Shown piece after piece: positions 6,209 through 15,280 of a stretch of DNA of 64,000 bases (the stretch's first letter is position 1; each line of letters starts with the position of its first letter). Below the pieces are notes generated by a model, which worked only from the letters and a program-made list of their open reading frames with translations, had not been told where the DNA came from and did not search any database. The stretch is taken from NCBI GenBank assembly GCA_021785935.1, contig JAJYOG010000002.1, forward strand, positions 1 through 64,000, given 5' to 3'. The position numbers were made by a program, and so were the translations under genes. This DNA comes from Actinomycetes bacterium (GTDB lineage: Bacteria; Actinomycetota; Thermoleophilia; BMS3ABIN01).

Positions 6209-8482
6209 TTAGTAAGGCCACACGTTGATGCCGCCTGGTGCGTACTGGTAGTAGAGGCCGCCACCGATGGAGCGCACCAGATCCTCGACCTGACCCGTAT
6301 CCTGTGACTCCAGCGGATTAATCTTGCGGGAATTCTCCACGGCGTTCACAGCCTGGTCGACTTTCTTTTCCTGTACGTAAAGGCGCGCCAAAACCCGCCA
6401 GGTCTTGTCGTTCTTGGGATCCTTATCAATGGATTGCAGTAATAGTTGCTCGGCCTCATCAAGTTTGCCCAGACCCATCTTCGCCTTGGCCTGATACATC
6501 AGCGGCTCGCCATCCAGAGGGCCGAAGCGCTCGGCCGTGCGGGCGGCAGCGTCCAGGTTGACAAAATCACCCTTCTTGTCGTAATCCTTGACCACATCCA
6601 TGCGGTTGGATTCGAGTATGGGCGGTATCGTTAACGCCATCGCCACCAGGCAGAGAAGGCCAATAAGCCCCGTCCAGCCAAACAGATGCCTGAATTTCCA
6701 GCCACCGGCACTGTTGCCGGCAGCTTCATCAACAGTTGTCTCCTCGCCTGTTTCAACAGCGCGGCGCGACAGCTGTCCATAGCGCAAAAGGCCGCCGGCA
6801 AACATGAAAAAAGCCAGAAATATGACCGGCATCTCCCAATCCCAGTCGATCATGGCATGGATCAGCAGGGCTGCGCAGGCGGCGAAGAAGGCGCCATAGA
6901 TTTCGCGTTCCCGCCCTCTTTTTAGAAAACGCAGATCCTTGATCGAAATCAGGGTGAATACCACTACGAAGGCGATCATCAGGCTGGCGCCGATAATGCC
7001 AAGCTCGGAAAGATTTTCAAAAAACCAGGAATGGCCGTCCTTGCTGATCATGTCGAACGGCCTCCATTTGAGCCAGCCGACCACCCAGGTGGCCGCGCCG
7101 GTGCCCGTCAGCGGTTTCTCCTTGAAAGTCTCAACGGCCGCCGACCATTCCTGATAACGTTCTGATTGCGATGAGAAGAGCCGTTCCTCCACCGTAGCCG
7201 TTGACTCCGCCTTGGTGGTTGACGTAAAAGCGTCGATGCGAGATTTAGTCCAGCTGAAGGGTCCGCCGCGGCCGCCGGCGGAGGTGAATCCAAGAAAGCC
7301 ACCGACGACGATTACCGCGCAGGAAATAGCCAAAATCATTCCAATTTTCCGTCCGAGCGCCTCGGTAATGGTGATCTTTCCTTCAAGCCGCTTGAGAACC
7401 CATTGCGTACTGGCGGTCACTACCAGTAACAGGATGAGCACCAGCGCCAGCTTATGCCCCTCCCCCACCTTGAGATCCTGCGCCGGCTGGCTTTCTATCA
7501 TCGCCGGCAACCACTTATAACTAATGAGAACAACGATGCCCATCCAGAAGAAGGCGACGCTTGTCTGCATGACCGCTCGTAAACGATGCATCGAGGTCAA
7601 AAGGAATATGCCTATGGCCACACCAAGAAGCACAATGCCCGCTCGCGATACGGTGTAAAAAATAACAACGAGGAAGAGGAACAAAATCGGACCATAAATG
7701 CAACGGGTTGCCAGGCGCGTAGCCTTGTCGGCGATAACCCGAAGCCCGATGACAAATGCCATGCTCATGAACAGCGCCAGTGTGTTCCAGTAGGTGATCG
7801 GATAGTTGAGGCGATTAGCGCCGAACGGGTCTGGATCGATTATATGGTCGGGAAGAACTTTGCCCAGAAGGGAACGTATGGCTATGATGACAGCAATGCC
7901 CACAAACAGATGGCCCAACCAGGCCAGCCATTCCCGCCGCGCCAGATAGAGGTAAAAGAGCCCGAAGCCGGCCAGATAGAGGGCCGCCCTGATGAATTCA
8001 TCAAAACTTTTTGAGGGATAAAACGACCAGCCAACCGAGGCCAGATTCCAAAGGGTGAAAGCTCCGAATATACCTGCTTCGGCCCATCCCAGGCGCGGCA
8101 TTCCACCTCTCAGCTGCAGACTGAATAGCAGCCCCAGCACCAGTAAATAAAGAACCCAGAGTTCGCCATAACTTCGTTGAGCAACAAAATAGCCACCGGC
8201 TGAGAGAGCATAGTAAAGGATGACCAGGAGACCGCCGCCGAGAATGCCGAGGCGGCCGAAATCCTTGCGAGAGTAACCGTCGGTCGAAAGACGATTGTCG
8301 ATGCCGGAGATAAACCGTTCTGCGCGCAAAGCGCCTGAACTAGTCTTCTTCTTCTTCTTCGATTCAGTTGCCGGCAGCTTGCGTTTTGCTTTCCTGGGAG
8401 CCGATTTAACCGGCGGCGCCGCTTTTACGGGCGCCTTGCGTTTCTTCTTCTTGGCGAAGAGAATGGGGCCGCCCACCGGCAT
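6209..8482 (-). CDS. O-antigen ligase/polymerase-like membrane protein with TPR tail and Lys-rich N-terminus
   Basis: Polytopic Wzy/WaaL-type protein that would polymerise or ligate lipid-linked oligosaccharides on the outer face of the membrane. After about 60 residues comes a run of hydrophobic segments; the Wzy_C region has LTGTGAATWVVGWL and the conserved-type DGHSWFFENLSELGIIG loop. The last ~110 residues hold two or three TPR units (AKMGLGKLDEAEQLLLQSI, RLYVQEKKVDQAVNAVE), which would be extracytoplasmic. The N-terminus is an unusual basic, low-complexity tail (AKKKKRKAPVKAAPPVKSAP). The track start at 8716 would overlap the upstream gene by 190 bases; ATG 8482 has GAGGG just upstream, and ATG 8497 is the alternative. 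It ends the long minus-strand operon. Confidence 0.85.
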   Translation of the reverse strand: MPVGGPILFAKKKKRKAPVKAAPPVKSAPRKAKRKLPATESKKKKKTSSGALRAERFISGIDNRLSTDGYSRKDFGRLGILGGGLLVILYYALSAGGYFVAQRSYGELWVLYLLVLGLLFSLQLRGGMPRLGWAEAGIFGAFTLWNLASVGWSFYPSKSFDEFIRAALYLAGFGLFYLYLARREWLAWLGHLFVGIAVIIAIRSLLGKVLPDHIIDPDPFGANRLNYPITYWNTLALFMSMAFVIGLRVIADKATRLATRCIYGPILFLFLVVIFYTVSRAGIVLLGVAIGIFLLTSMHRLRAVMQTSVAFFWMGIVVLISYKWLPAMIESQPAQDLKVGEGHKLALVLILLLVVTASTQWVLKRLEGKITITEALGRKIGMILAISCAVIVVGGFLGFTSAGGRGGPFSWTKSRIDAFTSTTKAESTATVEERLFSSQSERYQEWSAAVETFKEKPLTGTGAATWVVGWLKWRPFDMISKDGHSWFFENLSELGIIGASLMIAFVVVFTLISIKDLRFLKRGREREIYGAFFAACAALLIHAMIDWDWEMPVIFLAFFMFAGGLLRYGQLSRRAVETGEETTVDEAAGNSAGGWKFRHLFGWTGLIGLLCLVAMALTIPPILESNRMDVVKDYDKKGDFVNLDAAARTAERFGPLDGEPLMYQAKAKMGLGKLDEAEQLLLQSIDKDPKNDKTWRVLARLYVQEKKVDQAVNAVENSRKINPLESQDTGQVEDLVRSIGGGLYYQYAPGGINVWPY

Positions 8483-8525
8483 GGCGCCCTCGAGCATCGG
8501 CGCCGGCGCGGACAGAATATTTTTC

Positions 8526-9659
8526 TTAAGCTGCCAGAACTTCCGTGTATAACTTTTCAGTTTGCTCAGCAATTCTGTCCCAATCGTTCGCGATTTGCAC
8601 ATGCTTGCGGCCAGCCGCAGCCTTGTGCTTGAGTTCCCCAAGGTCACCAAGGTTAAGCACCAGTTTCCTGGCAAGATCCTCTGCGTCACCGGCGCGATAA
8701 AGAGCGCCGAACTCACCTTCTTTTAAGACTTCACGCGACGGTCCGATATCGCTCGCAAGCACGGGCACACCCAGTGATAACATTTCCAGCACGACGATCG
8801 GCAGCCCTTCCAGCAACGACGGCAGGACGAAAAGCCCGGCGTGCCCGGACAGCTGCCTGAGAAGCTCGCCTTCCACATTGCCGGTAAAGATCATCCGGCC
8901 GGAAGATCCGGACGGCGCCTGCGCCAGGCGCTTCAGACTATCCACATAATCATCCGAGTGGCTGGACCCGCCCGCGATTACCAGAGGCAGGTCGATACCA
9001 TCAGCTTCAGATGCTTGCCAATAGGCCTTTATCAGATCGTGGCAACCTTTCTCCGGCACCAATCTTCCCAAAAAGAGGATGTACCGGCCTGCCTCCAGGC
9101 CCAAAGCTTCGATCAAACGAGACGATCGTGGCGGCGGTCCCATCACAACCCCATTGGGGATGTAATCCGTAACGCGTCCGTAACGCTCGCGAAAATACAT
9201 CTGCAGATCGCGGGAAACAACAATCGTCCGCTTGGGAAAGCCTACCGATGCCCTCTCGCCTGCTTTTAAAACAGCTCGGCCGACGCGTCCCCACTTTTCC
9301 CGCTGCCAGTCAAGTGCATGCACGGTGGCCACGGCCTTTTCACCCCTGAAGCCAGGCATGAAACTAAACAAGGACGGTCCGATCGCATGATAGTGCACAA
9401 TGTCAAAATCTTCCCTCAGTGCGGTTAAGGATGCCGCCGCGGTATGCACGAAGGCATCCAGGCCCTTCTGGTTTACTGTCGGGGCGCCCCGTAAAAAAAC
9501 GCCTTTGTAAAAACCTCTGGCCGGCGTATACCATCCACGCACAAAGACTGTTACCTCATGGCCGCGGCCCGCCAGCCTCGGATAAAGTTCTTCACAATGC
9601 CGCTCGATGCCGCCAAACCGCGCCGGCATCCCCTTGGTTCCGATTACCGCAATCCTCAT
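8526..9659 (-). CDS. Glycosyltransferase family 4
   Basis: GT-B retaining glycosyltransferase, probably adding a sugar to the growing lipid-linked glycan at the cytoplasmic face. The N-terminal domain begins MRIAVIGTKGMPARFGGIERH, the glycine-loop signature of rhamnosyl/glucosyl GT4 enzymes in polysaccharide loci. The C-terminal donor-binding domain has ILFLGRLVPEKGCHDLI and the EX7E motif in LLEGLPIVVLEM. Length 377 is typical. The start overlaps the stop of the radical SAM gene by ATGA (9656-9659), so the two are translationally coupled. Given the rhamnose operon next door, a rhamnosyltransferase is possible, but the donor cannot be read from sequence. Confidence 0.92.
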   Translation of the reverse strand: MRIAVIGTKGMPARFGGIERHCEELYPRLAGRGHEVTVFVRGWYTPARGFYKGVFLRGAPTVNQKGLDAFVHTAAASLTALREDFDIVHYHAIGPSLFSFMPGFRGEKAVATVHALDWQREKWGRVGRAVLKAGERASVGFPKRTIVVSRDLQMYFRERYGRVTDYIPNGVVMGPPPRSSRLIEALGLEAGRYILFLGRLVPEKGCHDLIKAYWQASEADGIDLPLVIAGGSSHSDDYVDSLKRLAQAPSGSSGRMIFTGNVEGELLRQLSGHAGLFVLPSLLEGLPIVVLEMLSLGVPVLASDIGPSREVLKEGEFGALYRAGDAEDLARKLVLNLGDLGELKHKAAAGRKHVQIANDWDRIAEQTEKLYTEVLAA

Positions 9660-10762
9660 AGAACCGGTTTGCCCAGATGTGCTTTGGCCTTGCCGGCCAA
9701 AACCCAGCCTGCCACCTTGATGGAATTACCTTTCATCGCCGAGCGTGCGGTGCACACCATCCAGCAACCCATCTGGCAGGCCGCAACGCTCTCACGCGCT
9801 TTCACGGCTGTTTCGGAATCCCATATCTCTTCGAAAGAGGCGTCGCGCAGATTTCCCAGGGGGAGGTCCAAGACATTACATGCATAAATGGTACCAGCGG
9901 GGCTTAAAAAAAAGAAGTCATCGGCAGCGCGGCAGGAGAGCGGCCGCCCACCGCCACCAGCGAAACGATTGAGACCACGGTTGAAATAAGCCCGCGCCCA
10001 CCGTTTGGGCGAGTAGGTAACAAGCTCCTCGGAGGCTACCCTGCCCAACTGTTGCCGCAGATCGTTCCTGGCTGCCGGTCTTAATCCTGTTCCCTGAAAA
10101 TAATGGTCGGATCCCTGAGCAACAGCTGAGGTGAACTCAAGTCCCAGCCGGCGCGACAGCTTATAGACATCGTAGTAATCCTTGACGTTCTCATCAACTA
10201 TCGTAAATGCCAGCCGCAGATTAGCCATCCCGTCTTCCCGCAAACCCTTGATCGTCGTGAGAGCGCGTTCGAAAGCGCCATCGATACCACGAATGCGGTC
10301 ATGAGTCTTTCCCATCCCATCAATGGAGATACCGATGCCGATGTTGGGGCTGATCTCCCGAATGCGAGCCATATCCTCGCGCATTCTTTTTTCCGGGATG
10401 AGAGCGTTGGTGGAGATAATAATCTCGGCCTTCGGGCAGGCCTTGACTATCTGCCCGACCATGTCAGGCAGATCGCGCCGGAGAAAAGGCTCTCCCCCAC
10501 TGATATTGATATATCTCAGTGAGTCGGGGAGCTTGTCCACCAGGTCGATTTCGAGATCTCCGGCATCTTTTGTCTGCCAGATGTTGCACATCAGGCACCG
10601 GGCGTTACAGCGATAGGTTACAGCGATTACGGCGTCGTATGGGAGACTGATTTCTAGGTCCTTTTTACTTGCTGATACGTGGACATGATTTTGGTGTAGT
10701 GCGCATCCGGAGAATATTCGGTTTCGATCAGGCCGCGTGCCGCCAGGCCCATTTTGCGGCAT
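9656..10762 (-). CDS. Radical SAM/SPASM-type protein
   Basis: Radical SAM enzyme with the [4Fe-4S]-binding CxxxCxxC in VTYRCNARCLMCNIW, a GGEPFLRRDL motif for SAM binding, and a C-terminal Cys-rich region (CRAADDFFFLS, YACNVLD, CQMGCWMVC) resembling SPASM/twitch auxiliary clusters. Substrate unknown; relatives act on peptides, sugars or lipid heads. It sits between GT4 genes in a glycan operon. The start is unclear: the track's ATG at 10762 overlaps the upstream GT by 109 bases, yet downstream no ATG, GTG or TTG occurs before the conserved LPYDAVIAVTYRC. A Shine-Dalgarno-like AAAAAGGA ends at the upstream stop, so a non-standard start (ATC) near 10649 is conceivable. Confidence 0.87.
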   Translation of the reverse strand: MPQNGPGGTRPDRNRIFSGCALHQNHVHVSASKKDLEISLPYDAVIAVTYRCNARCLMCNIWQTKDAGDLEIDLVDKLPDSLRYINISGGEPFLRRDLPDMVGQIVKACPKAEIIISTNALIPEKRMREDMARIREISPNIGIGISIDGMGKTHDRIRGIDGAFERALTTIKGLREDGMANLRLAFTIVDENVKDYYDVYKLSRRLGLEFTSAVAQGSDHYFQGTGLRPAARNDLRQQLGRVASEELVTYSPKRWARAYFNRGLNRFAGGGGRPLSCRAADDFFFLSPAGTIYACNVLDLPLGNLRDASFEEIWDSETAVKARESVAACQMGCWMVCTARSAMKGNSIKVAGWVLAGKAKAHLGKPVL

Positions 10763-11889
10763 AGCTCAGGTTCCCGCCACAACCGTCTGATTGCCTCACG
10801 CAGGTCTTGCTCGTCACCTGGTTCGGCCAGCAGGCCAGTTTCCCCTTCCCTGACCATTTCCGGGATGCCGCCGATGCGGCTGGCAACCGCTGGCTTCCCG
10901 CATCCAAAAGCTTCCAGGACGGACATGGGCGAGTTCTCGTACCAGATCGATGGGGTGCAGATGAAACGCGATCCCTGGATCAGGCGCCGCAATTCGTTTT
11001 CAGATTTAAATCCCACAAATTCGATGTTTTTAGCGCCAAGCTCGCGCGCGACCTGTCTCACGGATGCATCGAGCATGCCGGCTCCCGCGATTTTTAACGT
11101 GATGTCCGGCAACCCGGCCATAGCGCGGATAAGGGTTTCGACCCCTTTTTCGCTTGATAGCCTCCCCGAGAACAGCACATAGGAGCCGTCGCCTACTATT
11201 TCACCGGGGGTCCAGCGCTCGAGGTCGACAAAGTTAGGTATTACCGTTACCTGTTCAGGCGGCAGGCCTCTCGCCAGCAGCTTGTCCGCAACGAAGCGGC
11301 TGGGTGCGATAAAGCGGTCGACCCGGCCAGTATATGCCTTGGTGATATCGTGGAAAAACATTTCCACCGCGCAAAGCGCGCTGGCCGCACGCGAACCGTG
11401 CACACAACGGCCGCTGATACAGCTGGCGTAATGCAGTGAACGGCACTTCTCGCACACCTGTCCGTCGTTGTAGAAGCGAAGGGCTGGACAAAGCAGCTTG
11501 TAATCGTGGATGGTCATGACCGTGCCGATGCCACGGTCTACGAGCGGTTTTAATATTGAAGGTGAAAGATGGTGATAAATATTGTGCAGATGGGCGACGT
11601 CGGGAGTGGAGAGATCCGTCAGGATGGCGATCCGGCTGGCTGCTTCCCGGGATGACAGAATCCGCTTGGCAATGCCAATTCGTTTCATGATCGACATGCG
11701 GTAGGGGTCGGAAAGCTCCACCGGCGAGACGAACAGCGTCGAAAAGCGGCTCGGTTCATTGGCGGGGTCCTCCATGGCGAAGGGGATGATTTCATGGCCG
11801 CGGTCACTCAACATGCGCGAAAGCTCAAACACATAGCGCTCGCTGCCGCCACGCACGCGCCAAAACTTGTTGACCTGCATTATCTTCAT
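10654..11889 (-). CDS. Glycosyltransferase family 4
   Basis: GT-B glycosyltransferase, 411 residues. The N-terminus MKIMQVNKFWRVRGGSERYV is the acceptor-domain glycine loop. A central Cys-rich insert (LCPALRFYNDGQVCEKCRS...CISGRC) resembles the four-Cys loop of a GT4 subgroup in capsule loci. The donor domain has LFSGRLSSEKGVETLIRAM and EX7E in YENSPMSVLEAFGCGKPAV. Start ATG 11889 follows the stop of the next gene directly (TAAATG), so it is co-translated in the minus-strand operon. The added sugar is not predictable. Confidence 0.92.
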   Translation of the reverse strand: MKIMQVNKFWRVRGGSERYVFELSRMLSDRGHEIIPFAMEDPANEPSRFSTLFVSPVELSDPYRMSIMKRIGIAKRILSSREAASRIAILTDLSTPDVAHLHNIYHHLSPSILKPLVDRGIGTVMTIHDYKLLCPALRFYNDGQVCEKCRSLHYASCISGRCVHGSRAASALCAVEMFFHDITKAYTGRVDRFIAPSRFVADKLLARGLPPEQVTVIPNFVDLERWTPGEIVGDGSYVLFSGRLSSEKGVETLIRAMAGLPDITLKIAGAGMLDASVRQVARELGAKNIEFVGFKSENELRRLIQGSRFICTPSIWYENSPMSVLEAFGCGKPAVASRIGGIPEMVREGETGLLAEPGDEQDLREAIRRLWREPELCRKMGLAARGLIETEYSPDAHYTKIMSTYQQVKRT

Positions 11890-13041
11890 TTAAGCCTCGT
11901 TATCATTACCCGTTATCAAACCGTAAATATCTCTCGTCTGTAATGCTATTGCCTTCCATGAGTGCCGCTCCCTGGCGGCTGTCCAGCCCTGGGAAAAACG
12001 GTGGCGGATTTCCTGATCTCCCGCGAGCCGGGCCATCGCCGTCCTTAGGGCCGGTTCATCACCGGGCGGGACCATGAGACCGGTGACGCCATCCTCAATG
12101 ACATCCGCCATACCGCCAACATTCGTCGCCACGACGGGCAAATCGAAACCCATGGCCAGATGCGCGATGCCGCTCGTGGAGGATTCGCGATACGGCAGCA
12201 CAACCGCGTCCGCGGCGCGAAAATATAACTGGACATCCTCCACCGGGACATGCCCGGGAATGAGTTTGACCCTATCTCCCAGGCTTTGCCCGGCAATCAG
12301 ACTCGTATACTCTTCGAGCCCGCCACGTTTGGGATTACCGGCAATAATCAATCCGGCTCCGTCGAGCGCGGGAAACCTGCCATCACTGGCAGCCATTGCC
12401 CGTAATGCCAGATCAATCCCTTTATGGGAATCGATGCGCCCGAAAATTAAAAACCAGAACTGCTCCTGCCTGAGACCCAGCCGCCGGAGCGCCTCCTCCC
12501 GGGTCAACTTCGGATCGGTTGCGAAAAAACCATAGTCGCCGTGTGGAATCACTGCCAGGCGTTCACGTTTGACGCCAAGCGTCCCGCTGAGAAAATTCCG
12601 GCCCCGCTCTGAATGGACAACAACACGATCAAATGCCCGGTAATAGCTCCCGAGCACATGCTTATGATAAAAGCGCTCGTGATGCGGAAGCCAGTCGTGC
12701 GCAGTGCAGACGAGTCCGGTCCCTTTCTTCTTCTGTAATTCTAGCAGTAGCAGCTCCGCGGCGGGAAACTTGAGAAAAGACTGGTAATGAACGATATCCG
12801 GCCTCTGCCGCCGGTAAAGATTCCAAAAGCTGCTCATATCGGCAGGATATCGGCGGCTGCGGTGAAAGATCTTGATAATGGGGAATTCCGCCGGCATGAA
12901 GTCGAGTTCATAATTGGCGTTTGTCACCAGGGTGATATCCGCTCCTTCCTCGGTGAGAGCCCGCGCCAGACAATAGCTGTAATGGGTGAGGCCGCTGTTG
13001 CCGGTGAATACGGTTATCCAGATTTTAGGATATAGTGTCAT
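11890..13041 (-). CDS. Glycosyltransferase family 4
   Basis: GT-B glycosyltransferase, 383 residues. It belongs to the GT4 subgroup whose acceptor domain begins with a SGLTHYSYCLARAL segment and whose donor site reads YRESSTSGIAHLAMGFDLPVVAT, where the second Glu of EX7E is not kept, as is usual for this subgroup. The nucleotide-binding strand LIFGRIDSHKGIDLALRAM is present. The start overlaps the upstream stop by ATGA (13038-13041). It would act at the cytoplasmic membrane face on the lipid-linked repeat unit. Confidence 0.9.
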   Translation of the reverse strand: MTLYPKIWITVFTGNSGLTHYSYCLARALTEEGADITLVTNANYELDFMPAEFPIIKIFHRSRRYPADMSSFWNLYRRQRPDIVHYQSFLKFPAAELLLLELQKKKGTGLVCTAHDWLPHHERFYHKHVLGSYYRAFDRVVVHSERGRNFLSGTLGVKRERLAVIPHGDYGFFATDPKLTREEALRRLGLRQEQFWFLIFGRIDSHKGIDLALRAMAASDGRFPALDGAGLIIAGNPKRGGLEEYTSLIAGQSLGDRVKLIPGHVPVEDVQLYFRAADAVVLPYRESSTSGIAHLAMGFDLPVVATNVGGMADVIEDGVTGLMVPPGDEPALRTAMARLAGDQEIRHRFSQGWTAARERHSWKAIALQTRDIYGLITGNDNEA

Positions 13042-14270
13042 CCTGTTTTGATCCCGTCGGTACCGGCTCCAATGCCGGCTCCGGCTACTTCTGTAATCGC
13101 GGCCTCCAGCTTCGCCGCCAGGACCGGCCAGTCATATTTTTCCTCGACCAGCGCGCGAGCGCTTACACGCAGTTTCTGATAGAGCTCGTCGTCCTCGCTC
13201 AGACGTGTGACTGCCCAGGCGAAATCCTGGGGAGAATCGGCAATGAGAAGATGGCGTCCGTCTTCGACTTCGAGACCTTCCGCCCCTTTGGACGTTGAGA
13301 TTACCGGGGTCCCGGCTGCAAATGCTTCCAGAATCTTCAGCCGGGAGCCACCACCGGAGCGCAGCGGCGCCACCATGATCGAATTGGCGCGGTGCCAGGG
13401 ATGAATATCGTCGACATATCCCAGGACTCGAACCGTCGTGCCATTGTCGAGAGACAGAATTTCGGGCGTCGGATCTTTCCCCACTACACTGAAGACCGTG
13501 CCAGGATGCCGATCAGAGACCAGGGGGAAAATCTCGTCGGCAAACCACCTCACCGCGTCAATATTAGCCGGATAGCTCATCAGGCCGACAAAAAGCAGGC
13601 TGTCTCCTGGTCCTTTCGGTGCTGCCGACATCTCGGCGTACTCATCGCAGTCAACGCCATTTTCGACCACACTGACCGGGAGCTTCGGCGCCAGGGCTTT
13701 AAGCCTGGCGGCGTCATTTACGGTAACGGCGGTCGCCCCCTGGACGCGGCGCAAAACCTTCTTTTCATAATGAGCGATCCAGACGGCGCCAATCATCTTG
13801 AACCAACGCCGCGGAATTCTTTCATGGCGCACAAGAGCCTTGGTCAAGTCGCCTTCGATGTTGTGCTCGACAAGAATTTTCGGGCAATCGGCCGCCAGCA
13901 AAAAACGCCCCATGAAAAGATGTTCGCCAAGAGCTACATCGAATCGCTGCTCGTGTTGAAGGTCCTTCAGCGATTTATAGATCGTATTTTCCCAGGAGAG
14001 GATCAGCTCGGGAGGGACTCCCTGCGCCAGCCGCTTGAGATAGGCGGTGATCTTGTCCTCCGGGGATAAAAACGGCTTAAGCGCCACGGTCAGGCCCAGC
14101 CCCGCCTCCGCCAGAGCGCTTTCCTGCTCCAGGCTTGGGGCCATCCTGCTCAGGCAGAACAGATGGACCTCATGCCTTTGCGCCAGTTCGCGGCAAAGAT
14201 TAAAAATGCGAAGCCGCAAACCATCGGCCGTTGGATAGGGAATAACCGGTGCGCATATCAATATTTTCAT
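13038..14270 (-). CDS. Glycosyltransferase, TIGR03087-like GT4
   Basis: GT-B enzyme resembling the glycosyltransferases associated with exosortase/EPS loci (TIGR03087-like). It starts MKILICAPVIPYPTADGLRLRIFN, has VEHNIEGD in the middle, and the donor loop VAPLRSGGGSRLKILEAFAAGTPVIST with a GGG-RLK-LEA signature in place of a plain EX7E. No exosortase is present here. The track start is a GTG at 14279, but the ATG at 14270 forms a TGA/ATG overlap with the upstream GT2 stop and has GGTGGCTGGA before it, so I prefer 14270. Next gene downstream overlaps by four bases. Confidence 0.9.
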   Translation of the reverse strand: MKILICAPVIPYPTADGLRLRIFNLCRELAQRHEVHLFCLSRMAPSLEQESALAEAGLGLTVALKPFLSPEDKITAYLKRLAQGVPPELILSWENTIYKSLKDLQHEQRFDVALGEHLFMGRFLLAADCPKILVEHNIEGDLTKALVRHERIPRRWFKMIGAVWIAHYEKKVLRRVQGATAVTVNDAARLKALAPKLPVSVVENGVDCDEYAEMSAAPKGPGDSLLFVGLMSYPANIDAVRWFADEIFPLVSDRHPGTVFSVVGKDPTPEILSLDNGTTVRVLGYVDDIHPWHRANSIMVAPLRSGGGSRLKILEAFAAGTPVISTSKGAEGLEVEDGRHLLIADSPQDFAWAVTRLSEDDELYQKLRVSARALVEEKYDWPVLAAKLEAAITEVAGAGIGAGTDGIKTG

Positions 14271-15280
14271 TCCAGCCACCCGTACCGGTTCTTGCCGAAT
14301 TTGCCGGCGAGATAGTCTGCCAGACCACGCCAGATTGCGAGGATATACCGCCCGGCGCGTTTCCTGTGAGCACGAAGCATGGTGATGGTCTGCATCACCA
14401 CCAGGCGCCAGGCTATCCTGGCAATAGCGAGGGAAACCCTGGATCCACCCAGATTCTTGTGATAAACCTCGAGCAGATTTCTGGTCTGGTAATAATAATA
14501 CACAGGTCGATAAGCGCCACCCATGGAGCGGGATACGCGGTGGCGAATGACAGAAGCAGGCTCATAATAACTGCGATAGCCGGCGCGGCGTGCGCGCAGG
14601 CAAAAATCTACTTCTTCGCAGTACATGAACAGGCGCTCATCGAGCAGCCCCAGGCTTCGAAAGAGCCTGGCGGGCACCAGAAAAAGACAGCCGGTGATGT
14701 AATCGACCGGCCCTGCCTCATTGAATGCCAGAGAGTCTGCCTGATCCTGACCAGTATGGCTGGTAAACCCCGTACGCCTGTCGATAACGCCACCGGCAAA
14801 CCAGATAATCTCACCAGGTTCATCATAAAAAATCTTGCCGCCGGCAACGCCGATGCGCGGTTCACCGGTCTGCCGTGAAGTGTCTGCATCCACCAGATGA
14901 TTGCCCGCAGTCTCCGCCGCAAACCTGGCCACCAGCGGCTCGATGAACCCCGGTTCGACCAGGGTATCGTTATTGAGCAGGCAGATAAAGTCCGCGCCCG
15001 CTTTCAGCGCCTCTCTGATGCCCAGATTGCAGCCACCGGCAAAACCAAGATTATGGGTGGATACAATGTGACTGAACTCCGGGAACTCCCGCCGCAGGCG
15101 GTCTCCCGATCCGTCGGTGCTGCCGTTATCGACCAGTGTCACGGACAGATCCGGCCAGGTAGCCGCTTTCAGGCTCCGCAGGCAATCGGCGGTATCACTG
15201 TAGGAATTGTAGGCGACGATGACGACCCATACAGATCCGGTCTGAGGTTCAGCCTGAGACTTTACCTGCCCACTCATCAT
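14267..15280 (-). CDS. Glycosyltransferase family 2 (rhamnosyltransferase-like)
   Basis: GT-A inverting glycosyltransferase. The N-terminal domain has WVVIVAYNSYSDTADCLRSL and TLVDNGSTDGSGD, then LNNDT (DXD-equivalent) and, later, FMYCEEVDFCLRARRAGYRSYYEP, the ED-xxxR-x-R pattern of WbbL/RfbF-type rhamnosyl- and galactofuranosyl-transferases. The C-terminal basic region probably touches the membrane. With a complete dTDP-rhamnose pathway at 2533-6205, rhamnose is a reasonable donor guess but not proven. It overlaps the flippase gene by ATGA (15277-15280). Confidence 0.92.
   Translation of the reverse strand: MMSGQVKSQAEPQTGSVWVVIVAYNSYSDTADCLRSLKAATWPDLSVTLVDNGSTDGSGDRLRREFPEFSHIVSTHNLGFAGGCNLGIREALKAGADFICLLNNDTLVEPGFIEPLVARFAAETAGNHLVDADTSRQTGEPRIGVAGGKIFYDEPGEIIWFAGGVIDRRTGFTSHTGQDQADSLAFNEAGPVDYITGCLFLVPARLFRSLGLLDERLFMYCEEVDFCLRARRAGYRSYYEPASVIRHRVSRSMGGAYRPVYYYYQTRNLLEVYHKNLGGSRVSLAIARIAWRLVVMQTITMLRAHRKRAGRYILAIWRGLADYLAGKFGKNRYGWLE

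Noticed and set aside
11890-13041. Possible loss of the second Glu of EX7E in a GT4
   Set aside because: The YRxxxxSGxxxLA form is normal for this GT4 subgroup, so it is not a sign of inactivity.
13038-14270. Exosortase/PEP-CTERM system suggested by the TIGR03087-like GT and AsnB genes
   Set aside because: No exosortase, PEP-CTERM motif or PrsK/PrsR-type gene is in the window, so the similarity is only at family level.
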